Source of the DNA: Salegentibacter holothuriorum
GTDB lineage: Bacteria > Bacteroidota > Bacteroidia > Flavobacteriales > Flavobacteriaceae
Assembly (NCBI RefSeq): GCF_900168045.1
Contig: NZ_FUYY01000001.1
Coordinates: forward strand, 806,001 to 870,000
Length of the DNA stretch: 64,000 nt
Direction: 5' to 3'
The notes below the pieces were generated by a model, which saw only the letters and a list, made by a program, of their open reading frames with translations, searched no databases and was not told where the DNA came from. This document shows positions 54,846-62,271 of this stretch, piece after piece (positions within the stretch are counted from its first letter, which is position 1; the number at the start of each line of letters is the position of its first letter). The translations under genes and the position numbers were made by a program.

Positions 54846-56045
54846 TTAATTTGTTTTTGGATAAACAAGTGTATATTCAATATCCTGAAAAGTTTCATAA
54901 CTGGAGATGATCTCAAATATCTCTTCATACTGTGAGATCAGCTGGCAATACAGGGTCACCCGCTCTGGAAAAGAAACCTCTTTTAAAAAGTTATAATTCA
55001 TTAAAAAATTAAAGAGGTTATTTCCAGTAGCCATAAAATTGTTTTTCACCTCCTCCAGGTTAATCAAAACTTCCTCCTGTATTTGAGTATCCAGTTGATC
55101 GCGTGAGATATTTTCTGCAACAGGAATTTTTATCTCGGCTTTAGTTTTAATTCGCCCGCTTATCCTCTTTATAGCCTCAAAACCTTCATCTGTAGCCAGA
55201 AAATCGGGGGAAAGCTTAACGGGATAGGTCGGTTGCTTTTCAAAAACCACTAAATTCCGTTGACTTAACACCTCTATAATATCAGTACCGTCCTTTATAA
55301 TAAATTGGTCTTTAAGATATTTTATTTTCCGTAATTTTTCAATTATTCCGCTTTGATATTTGATCTGGTTCAGAAATTCAATGATCTGTTTTTCCGTTTC
55401 AATAAGGTTGTGGGAACATTCGATAAGATCCCGTTTGAGCTGAATAATAATATTATTTAGTTCTTCATCCAGGGCGGCTTTAAAGAAAGTTTTCTCTTCG
55501 CTTGAAATCAAGTTTTCCGTTTGATATATCAGGTCTAGGATATCAAGTCTTTTACGATCCAGGTTTTCTAGTTTTGCTTTCTTGTTCTTGTAATTGGGTT
55601 CGTTTTTAAAAGTGGTATCAATATTACGGCGCAGATCCACGACGTTTTTGAAAGTGCTTAATGCGATCTTTTTAAAGGTATTTTTTATAAACCTTAGGTA
55701 ATTGTATCTCCTAATCTCATTTTTCTCGTTCAGTAAATAATTAATATTTTCCCGGACGTTTCTAATATTCTCATTGATATAGGAAGTATTTATTTCCTCA
55801 TTAACCCCCAGCACATTTTCAAAAAAATCCAAGTACTGCGTATCCAGTTCCAGGTAATCTCCATTTTTATAGATAACCGAATGATCGATAAGGAACTGGA
55901 TCTTCTCTTCCTTATAATCCACCATCTCCAGCGCAAAATCATAGCGGTACACCAGGGATTTTCTCTTTACGAACATTTCAGAAAGCAGCTTTTCCTCCAT
56001 CTGGAGCGCCCTGAGAAGTTCTTTTAGATTGGAGAAGGTGTTCAT
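54846..56045 (-). CDS. jetA: JetA-like (MukF/kleisin-type) Wadjet subunit
   Basis: This 399-residue helical protein resembles MukF/kleisin-type JetA: an N-terminal winged-helix-like part (LLSEMFVKRKSLVYRYDFAL), a central coiled coil (about 170-240) and a C-terminal part with acidic residues. It bridges the JetC heads. It is the first gene of the four-gene block and has no partner upstream. The type of Wadjet cannot be fixed by eye, because JetA is shorter than the roughly 480 residues I associate with type I. Confidence 0.8.
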   Translation of the reverse strand: MNTFSNLKELLRALQMEEKLLSEMFVKRKSLVYRYDFALEMVDYKEEKIQFLIDHSVIYKNGDYLELDTQYLDFFENVLGVNEEINTSYINENIRNVRENINYLLNEKNEIRRYNYLRFIKNTFKKIALSTFKNVVDLRRNIDTTFKNEPNYKNKKAKLENLDRKRLDILDLIYQTENLISSEEKTFFKAALDEELNNIIIQLKRDLIECSHNLIETEKQIIEFLNQIKYQSGIIEKLRKIKYLKDQFIIKDGTDIIEVLSQRNLVVFEKQPTYPVKLSPDFLATDEGFEAIKRISGRIKTKAEIKIPVAENISRDQLDTQIQEEVLINLEEVKNNFMATGNNLFNFLMNYNFLKEVSFPERVTLYCQLISQYEEIFEIISSYETFQDIEYTLVYPKTN

Positions 56046-56364
56046 TTATAATGGGTTTCTAAAAACCTGAAAGGTAATATTTTTCATTTGTTCTTGTATT
56101 TGCAATTTTGGTCTTATAATTCTAAAATGTACAATTTGAGTAACTCAATTCAAATTATCAATCTTAGGGTTGCCATATTTATAAACAATTGAAGCCCTTT
56201 TTAGTAAATTAGAAGTACAAAAACTTAACATCATGTGTTATCGTACCAAATTGTCTAAGCTAAGCGAAAGTGAAAATCACACTCACTGAATGCAATTAAA
56301 ATACATAAGGGCCTATGTTTTCTATTTTTTGTATAGACTAATCAAGATTCTTATGTGCCAAGGT
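56046..56364. other. Intergenic region with the beginning of a SRAP gene
   Basis: An ATG at 56233 starts MCYRTKLSKLSESENHTH and then stops. Flavobacterial SRAP (HMCES/YedK) proteins begin MCYRTKL with a catalytic Cys2, so this looks like the 5' remnant of such a gene after deletion. The rest of the region is AT-rich and empty. Confidence 0.35.
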
Positions 56365-56820
56365 TTATTTTATTAACCGGTCATCAATTTCAAAAGGATA
56401 GTTTTTTCTGATCTTAATTTTACCGGAATCCGGATGATCCACATTAATTAAAAAGTTCATTTCATTAGGATTTACAGCACTTGGCACTTGTAGTATTAAA
56501 TATTTATTTGCCATAATCCAATCTTTTCCCAGAAATTTGATTTTATCAGGTGCAGGATATTTATTCCAATCCTTAGGTAAATCTTTTAGCCTTAGTTTCT
56601 GAATGCTATTATCCGGGATTTCTATTTCTGCGATGTAAAGGTCATTTGGCAAGAGATCAAAATCTACGTGAACTAATTTTTCTAAAATAGCCAAAGAGGA
56701 AGTTGATGCGCAATATAAAACAGGAAAGCCTTTAGGGTTCCAGCGACCTCCCGTTATTTTAGCCCCGGTTCCGCTTAAATCTTTAATCCACTTTTTCTTG
56801 GCAATTCTATAGACAATCAT
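56365..56820 (-). CDS. RES-domain toxin
   Basis: This 151-residue RES-domain protein has the family's active-site residues in place: Arg26 (GGRWNPKG), Tyr36 (LYCA), Glu47 (LAILEKLVH) and Ser114 (VPSAVNP). RES toxins degrade NAD+ and stop growth. It overlaps the Xre antitoxin gene by four bases (ATGA), the standard arrangement. Length is normal. Confidence 0.93.
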   Translation of the reverse strand: MIVYRIAKKKWIKDLSGTGAKITGGRWNPKGFPVLYCASTSSLAILEKLVHVDFDLLPNDLYIAEIEIPDNSIQKLRLKDLPKDWNKYPAPDKIKFLGKDWIMANKYLILQVPSAVNPNEMNFLINVDHPDSGKIKIRKNYPFEIDDRLIK

Positions 56821-57284
56821 GAGAAAACTCCATGTTCTATTCTAAGTAACTCATCCATAACCAAATCAATCCCCATGCTGGTTTCAATTAGACCTATTGG
56901 TTTCGAATTTGCCAGAGATTTATTGGGGCGATCCAGCCAGGCAATAAATTTTTCTTTTTCATTAAAAACATCAATTCCCTTGTGGAAAAGACGGGTAAGT
57001 TCTATTAATCGCTCCGAAGAATTAATATCCATAGTCTTTTCGGGAGAATAGCGCTGAAGGGTTCTTTCGGAAACGTGAATCAATTTGGCTACCTGTTTTA
57101 GCGTCAAACTTGAATGTTTGATAAAAGAGTTTACTGAATTCCGGTGCAAACCTTCCTTTAAAACCTTTAGGTAAGCAAAAGAAGCATTCCCCTTATTTAA
57201 GGAGAGTGATTTGAGGTCCAGCCATTTTGCTACTGTTTCTCTTTCTTTTTTATGATTAATTGTTTCCACCATATCAAGCGCCAT
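56817..57284 (-). CDS. Xre/MbcA/ParS-type (DUF2384) antitoxin
   Basis: This 155-residue protein has a helix-turn-helix (LTLKQVAKLIHVSERTLQRY, about 61-80) and a DUF2384 toxin-binding C-terminal domain with FNEKEKFIAWLDRPNKSL and the ending MGIDLVMDELLRIEHGV. It neutralises the RES toxin encoded next and should repress the operon. The pair is complete. Confidence 0.92.
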   Translation of the reverse strand: MALDMVETINHKKERETVAKWLDLKSLSLNKGNASFAYLKVLKEGLHRNSVNSFIKHSSLTLKQVAKLIHVSERTLQRYSPEKTMDINSSERLIELTRLFHKGIDVFNEKEKFIAWLDRPNKSLANSKPIGLIETSMGIDLVMDELLRIEHGVFS

Positions 57285-57297
57285 TTATCACAAATAT

Positions 57298-57335
57298 AAT
57301 GACAAATGACGTAATATTTCCTTTTTAAGTCATTT
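57298..57335. promoter_or_regulatory. Possible operator of the RES-Xre operon
   Basis: AATGAC occurs twice in tandem (57298 and 57305), and AAATGAC (57304-57310) has its inverse complement GTCATTT at 57329-57335. The site is about 15-50 bp upstream of the antitoxin ATG, where autoregulation is expected. Confidence 0.4.
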
Positions 57336-57509
57336 TTAATTATAAATCTGGCAGGGAAAACACATAAACCTAAGTCTCATCCAATATTTTTTCAATACGA
57401 TCAAGAAGATAAGCTTTCGTCTCTTTAAGCTTTGCATTGATCTTTCATTTTAATTGGATAGGCTGAAAACTTCCCGGAACTGAACCATGAAATTTTTTAA
57501 TTCCCGTTA

Positions 57510-57695
57510 AGACTTTATCTTTTCAGTTGCTTTAATCGGTATTGATAATCCTGAATTTAATTTCGTCGGTTAGCTCCCTATAAAAAAACACCCGTGTTAA
57601 TTAGATAACTTCATCTGAATGTTCCTTAATGCCCAACATGATCTGATCGAATTGTTTTAGCCTTAGAGCTACCTGTTCTACCAAATTTTAAACTT
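57510..57695 (-). pseudogene. Decayed copy of the 3' end of hipT
   Basis: Over about 186 bp this sequence follows the last 55 to 60 codons of hipT (35346-35540) in the same orientation. Shared blocks include GTTGCTTTAATCGG(G/T)ATTGATA, ATCTGATC(A/G)AATTGTTTT and TACCTGTTCT. Indels and stops break the frame. Just to the left (57368-57440, minus strand) a 24-codon frame ends LKETKAYLLDRIEKILDET, a fragment of an unknown gene. Confidence 0.8.
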
Positions 57696-57745
57696 ATATT
57701 TTAACCTCCTGCCCCCATGTCTACCATAACTTACCTGCGCCGGAT

Positions 57746-57801
57746 CCTATGCTGTTTTTATAGTGTACGGGAAGTTAAGCGTAAAGTAAAAACAGCATAG
57801 G
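57746..57801. repeat. 15-bp perfect inverted repeat
   Basis: CCTATGCTGTTTTTA (57746-57760) and TAAAAACAGCATAGG (57787-57801) flank 26 bases. It lies in the decayed zone between the hipT remnant and the mobile-element genes, and could be a mobile-element end, a site for recombination or a strong hairpin. Confidence 0.6.
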
Positions 57802-57909
57802 GAGCAACCTACTTATATTTATTAAATCAGTAAATTTCCGCCTGTTTACAGGGCTTTTCAACTCATTTACTGGTAATGTCCACTTATTTTCTATTGATTA
57901 AAAAAAATT

Positions 57910-57958
57910 GAATTTCAAGGCAAGCCGCAAAGCTTTCAAATCTCGATTATCGAGTAAA
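57910..57958. repeat. Dispersed intergenic repeat, copy E (second half only)
   Basis: GAATTTCAAGGCAAGCCGC to CTCGATTATCGAGTAAA matches the second half of copies A to C. Bases 57990-58010 match the downstream block of copy B in 17 of 21 positions. Confidence 0.7.
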
Positions 57959-58044
57959 TTTTTGCCGCAAATTTCAACGGTTTTACTGGGGTTTCAGGCC
58001 ATTTGACGCAATTTTACTAATTTTTTCTACAGGGGCATTTGTCA

Positions 58045-58503
58045 TTACAAACCCTGGTATCCATCCTCTAGCCACTCGCAGTAAGCTTCCTGGATTTCCG
58101 GATATGCTGCAAAATAATCTTCATAATGTTTATGCTGAGATTCCATGATCGTCTGGTAGACTTCAAAATTTTCTTCTACTTTTTCTTTCGAGGTGTAGCC
58201 GAAATACCCCACTGAACCCAGAACAATAATTCCTGAGATTCCAAAAAGGATCAGCAGGTAATTAGGTATAACCCTGGCATGTTTTAATTTCCGGTCTATC
58301 CCTTTAAGGATTTCATCCGTTTTTTCCTTTTCCGCTTCCTGCTTTAGCAGAAATGTGTTCAGGTTCTTTTCCAATGCTTCTGCACTAATGGGAATGCTCA
58401 TCTTAGCCAATTGTCCCGAAAGCTTTTGGAGTTCCAGGACAGCAGTTTTAAAATCCTTCATTTCATCGGCCATCAATTCCATAATTTCGTCTAGTTTTTT
58501 CAT
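58045..58503 (-). CDS. DUF6730-like protein of mobilizable elements
   Basis: This 152-residue protein starts at the ATG 58503 (MKKLDEIMELMADEMKDF); a GTG one codon earlier is less likely. A coiled-coil N terminus is followed by one membrane helix (about 85-106, NYLLILFGISGIIVLGSVGY) and an acidic C terminus. Proteins with this start and layout commonly follow relaxase genes in Bacteroidota mobilizable islands and are filed, as I recall, as DUF6730. The function is unknown. Confidence 0.6.
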   Translation of the reverse strand: MKKLDEIMELMADEMKDFKTAVLELQKLSGQLAKMSIPISAEALEKNLNTFLLKQEAEKEKTDEILKGIDRKLKHARVIPNYLLILFGISGIIVLGSVGYFGYTSKEKVEENFEVYQTIMESQHKHYEDYFAAYPEIQEAYCEWLEDGYQGL

Positions 58504-58514
58504 CACTTAAAGTT

Positions 58515-58985
58515 TTAATATCCCATACCTATTCCGGTATCTCTTATTATTTTTATTGCTCCTTTTACAAGTTCTTTAGCTATTTTAGTAGATAGATTGC
58601 TGCTTAGTTGTACCGTCTTATCCAATACCTGGAAGGTTTTAGGTACTTCCTTTAGCCTCGTAAAACTCCTGTTTTGGGAGATCTGGGGAATTAATCTATT
58701 TCCGCTCATCGAACGGTCCACTTCACTGGCTTTTAGGTTTACTCCTTTATATGCTACCCGAAAGCCCTGCAGCTGGTTAGCTTTGTTAATGGTGGGGATC
58801 ACTTCTACTTTATGGGCTTTCATTTTACTGATGTACTCATCCATCGATTTTGGTCTGTTTTGAAGCACCCGGTCATTAATATTTTTGATTTCCTGTCTTA
58901 AGCCTTTTAACTCGTGAAGTTTTTCCTTCTGTACTTCCCGAACCCTGGTAAGTCCTAATTCCTTGGCTACATTATCGGCTGCCAC
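58515..58985 (-). pseudogene. C-terminal fragment of a relaxase (5' truncated)
   Basis: The frame opens at a GTG inside the end of the VapE gene and has no proper start. It contains ELGLTRVREVQKEKLHEL, then KMKAHKVEVIPTINKANQLQGF and VAYKGVNLKASEVDRSMS, the pattern found at the end of Bacteroidota relaxases (MobA-like). The nickase domain with its Tyr and His triad is absent, and MobC is missing too. I infer a deletion joining the VapE end to the relaxase tail. Confidence 0.65.
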
Positions 58986-60148
58986 CTGGGTTTGATCAGG
59001 TAGCCATATATCCCACCTTGACGTTGTTTTACCCTTTCATAGTTCAGGGCTTTTAGTGCCCTTCCCATATAGTACATGTTCAATCGCGGATTGATACAAT
59101 TGAGTTGTAGGACGATATCTGATGCCGTTTTAAAATCGGCAGGATCTGAACTTCTGAGATAATATTTAGCGAGCAATTCTTCCTCCATACTGGCTTCCCG
59201 ATAGGTCTTGTTCCTTTCATCATTTGCAACAATATCCTCCAGGGTCAATTCAGGGCAGAATTGTTCATCCACATAAGCCAGGTAATAAGCCTGAGCCCAT
59301 ACTTTATCGATATCTATTTCCCGGGAATAAGCGAAGTCAATTTTACCAATAAGCTCAAAGCATAGCCAACGCACAGAACCGGTTTCATCATTTAGAAATG
59401 TTGCCCTGTTTGTAGAATCAATAAAACTGCAGGTTCTTCTCAGGATTGAGTTTTTACGATCATAAGGCAGTCTTTCATTGATCATTGTTTTAGAGAAATA
59501 AGCTTTAAGGGCATTTATTTCTCTTTTAGCCAGCACAGATAATTCGTCTAAATTGATGATGAAGTTTCTGGTAAGCTGAATCCTGGCATCTTTATCTGTG
59601 GTCATATCTTCAGCAAAATACCTGTTTAGGGCAGGTGGACAAAGAAACCTGCACCAGGTCGACTTCCCTGAATTTTGTTCTGAATGCACCAGCACCAAAC
59701 ATTGCTTATTGAAATAGTTTTCATCCAATGCACCCCTAACTGTACTCACCAGCCATTTCCTGAAATGGTAAAGGAATTGTTCAGGTTCTTTGGTGAGAAG
59801 ATAGGAAGCGAGTGTTCTTATATGATCTCCACCCAACCATTTTGGAAGCTTATCAAAGTATTCCGCGATTGGGTTAAATCTTGAAATCAGGTTAGACCGT
59901 AAATAGATATCCAATTTCCCCGGATTGATCTAAATGTTTGATTTCGCTAATTCTATAAGCAAAGAGTTCACTTCAAAATCTTCCCAGGTGTTTGCTTCCC
60001 TAATGGAGATCTGAAACTCGTGGGATATTTCATTAAACCGGATATCATATTTCTCAGAAACATACTCATCCACAAAGTCATAGATGGTTTTTTTCTTCTG
60101 CTCGGAAACATGATAGAGTTTGGATTCAGCTTTCTTCATAGCTCCCAT
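58967..60148 (-). pseudogene. VapE-type helicase/primase gene interrupted by one in-frame TAG
   Basis: The frame from the ATG at 60148 runs 72 codons to a TAG at 59930-59932, then continues in the same frame (INPGKLDIYLRSNL) to 58967. Together this is about 393 residues, the normal VapE length. The second part has a P-loop (EQNSGKSTWCRFL), Walker B (IINLDELS) and the sensor-type RRTCSFIDSTN block. Such proteins are replication helicases of phage-like and mobilizable islands. The stop splits an otherwise intact gene, so it is probably a recent nonsense mutation. Confidence 0.8.
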
Positions 60149-60150
60149 CT

Positions 60151-60438
60151 TTAAAACCTTTTATTTCTAAAAGTATATTCTACTGCTCCCCGTTTAATTT
60201 CATCTTTAGAGGAATGACTATTATTCAATAACCAGTTATCCAGTTTCTCACGAGAGAGGAAGATCAATTTACCTCTGGGTTTAGAGAACGGAATTTCTCC
60301 CCTGGCGGTAAGTTTATACATGTAACTCCTTGATAACCCTGTATAATCACAAGCCTGATCAAAAGTCAATACGGCTTTCTGAGCGCGGACTAATTTCTCT
60401 ATACGGTCCAGTTGCTCTAACATTTTTAGTTCGTTCAT
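60151..60438 (-). CDS. Excisionase-like helix-turn-helix protein
   Basis: This is a 95-residue protein from the ATG at 60438 (MNELKMLEQLDRIEKLV); an upstream frame to 60579 lacks family similarity. It has a MerR-like HTH_17 domain: LTFDQACDYTGLSRSYMYKLT and RGEIPFSKPRGKLIFLSREKLDNWL. In Bacteroidota islands this gene precedes VapE and controls excision or replication. The VapE start lies two bases after its stop. Confidence 0.9.
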   Translation of the reverse strand: MNELKMLEQLDRIEKLVRAQKAVLTFDQACDYTGLSRSYMYKLTARGEIPFSKPRGKLIFLSREKLDNWLLNNSHSSKDEIKRGAVEYTFRNKRF

Positions 60439-60594
60439 TTTTGAAATATTTAAGTTAGAAAATGAATAAAAGCGCTTTTGTAATTCGAATTCTGGAACCA
60501 AAACTAATAAAGGAAGGAATGGAGTGTGTATGCATTGCATACCAGGGATGTAATATCGTTTGTTAAGTATACAATTCAAAGAAAAAGATTTGAA

Positions 60595-60654
60595 TTATAT
60601 GTGATCACATATAAATTTCTGGGAAACATCATTTTTATATGGGAAAGCATATAA
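60595..60654. promoter_or_regulatory. Pair of 20-bp operators upstream of the excisionase-like gene
   Basis: TTATATGTGATCACATATAA (60595-60614) is a perfect palindrome. TTATATGGGAAAGCATATAA (60635-60654) has identical 7-base ends. They start exactly 40 bp apart, on about the same DNA face, 157 bp upstream of the gene. The rest of the 616-bp gap (60439-61054) is AT-rich and holds no frame. Confidence 0.65.
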
Positions 60655-61054
60655 CACCTGCCAAACTTTAATTCCTTCTCATTAAAAAAATTAAAAAGTT
60701 GAGATCAACGAAACCTTTGCTTTTTGAATCCTGAGCCAGCTGAGAACGGGAAATTTGAAAATGTATATAATGTATAAAGTGTCAAAAAAAATTATATAGA
60801 GTATATAGAATTAAGATGTTTAAAACAAAAAATTATGAATAACATTCAATTTAATAAACTTTTCATATTTTTTTAAAAATCCAATTTATTTTTTTATAAC
60901 TTTATGCAAATCAAGCTTTTGAATATGACAAATGGACTAGAATAACCTTCCCTACATTAATTTTTTATTAAGCCGGTCATCGCCTCATAGTTCAACTCCA
61001 AAACTAGCGAGCTTGAAAAATTTTAATATCAATGTATAATTTTAAGTAACCGGT

Positions 61055-62269
61055 ATGCCTAACTACGACCCAAACGGAAACGAATGGCCATTAGAAATGT
61101 GCAAGGTTAAAGAAGCCTGGGAACTTACCCTACCTCCTCATGGGGAGGGAAAAAATAAGGGTGAAAGTATCGCTATTGTCCATCCCGATACTGGTTGGAC
61201 CAATCATCCCGAATTACTTAACGGCAGATATCTTACAGGAATTCATTCTAAAAATTTTTTGGACAGTAATTTTTTAAACCCTAATCCTTCCGCTGAAGAC
61301 AAATTAGAATTTTTAGGTATCAGACATCCCAGTCACGGAACCACTACTGCAAGTCTAATGTTCAGTGATGAGGGTCACCCTAAGAATAATCCTTCCAATG
61401 TTAATTTTCCCGATTATACCGTTCCCTTAAATAAATTTGTAACCGGAATTGCGCCAAAATCCTATGTTCTTCCTTTAAGGGTTATAAACTCGGTACTACT
61501 AAGTACATCGCAATCTTATTCAACACCTGTTGTTTCCAAAAACACATATAGCACACTTGCAGACAGTATTTATTTCGCTCTGGGATTAAATAATCTACAG
61601 TATGGAGTCATTTCTATGAGTGTAGGTGGAATTCGGTCTCCCCGCAATCTTGAGATGGCATTGAAAACAGCCAGACAAAAAGGGTTTATTTCCGTAGCCG
61701 CGGGCGGGCAATTTGCAGGGAATATGGTACTTAAAGATCCTATCTTTCCAGGTACTAGTATACATACTATAGCAACTGCAGGTTGCGATAAAAATTTTAA
61801 TGCACCTAGTGAGGCATTTTACGGCCCTGAAATCGAAGTAACTGCTCCGGGTTGGGGGTTAACAGTTTCACGAAGTCATATTTTATCACCAAATTTTCGA
61901 ATTGATGACAATAGTGATGGAACCTCCTACTCCACAGCCTTAATCGCGGGTGCCTGTGCGTTATGGCAGGCATATCATGGGCGTTCGCAGCTCATAAAAA
62001 AATATGGAAGACCTCTGCTTTTGGATGTTTTCAGAATATGTCTGGCCAATAGTAGCGAAATTCCAGATGGGCAAACGGGATTTAACAAAACGGGAGGTGT
62101 TGTGGGAAATGCACAGTTTGAATATGACAACCGGGGCAATGGTGTCTTGAATGCTGAAGAGTTACTAAAATACTCCCTGCCAACTTTTGAGAAAGCCAAA
62201 GAAGTTGCAGAATACAATCAATGGAAAGAAGAAAACTGGGGTGACCCCTCAGATTGGGGAAGAGAATAA
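61055..62269 (+). CDS. S8 family serine peptidase (subtilase), cytoplasmic type
   Basis: This 404-residue protein has the subtilisin triad: Asp45 (IVHPDTGW), His94 (HPSHGTTTAS) and Ser291 (DGTSYSTALIAG). The oxyanion region reads SVAAGGQFAGN, with a Gly-Gly-Gln insertion where most relatives have AAGN. There is no signal peptide or propeptide, and the protein starts directly with MPNYDPNGNEWPLEMCKV. The next gene starts two bases after its stop, so the two form an operon. It may process the large partner or act in a stress or conflict pathway. Confidence 0.9.
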   Translation: MPNYDPNGNEWPLEMCKVKEAWELTLPPHGEGKNKGESIAIVHPDTGWTNHPELLNGRYLTGIHSKNFLDSNFLNPNPSAEDKLEFLGIRHPSHGTTTASLMFSDEGHPKNNPSNVNFPDYTVPLNKFVTGIAPKSYVLPLRVINSVLLSTSQSYSTPVVSKNTYSTLADSIYFALGLNNLQYGVISMSVGGIRSPRNLEMALKTARQKGFISVAAGGQFAGNMVLKDPIFPGTSIHTIATAGCDKNFNAPSEAFYGPEIEVTAPGWGLTVSRSHILSPNFRIDDNSDGTSYSTALIAGACALWQAYHGRSQLIKKYGRPLLLDVFRICLANSSEIPDGQTGFNKTGGVVGNAQFEYDNRGNGVLNAEELLKYSLPTFEKAKEVAEYNQWKEENWGDPSDWGRE

Positions 62270-62271
62270 CG

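Noticed and set aside
59930-60148. Independent 72-residue gene
   Set aside because: The same frame continues beyond the TAG with VapE sequence, so it is the first part of a broken VapE gene.
60601-60610. CRP-type site from the bases TGTGATCACA
   Set aside because: CRP sites need six bases between TGTGA and TCACA. Here the halves touch, and the longer TTATATG/CATATAA ends define a different operator.
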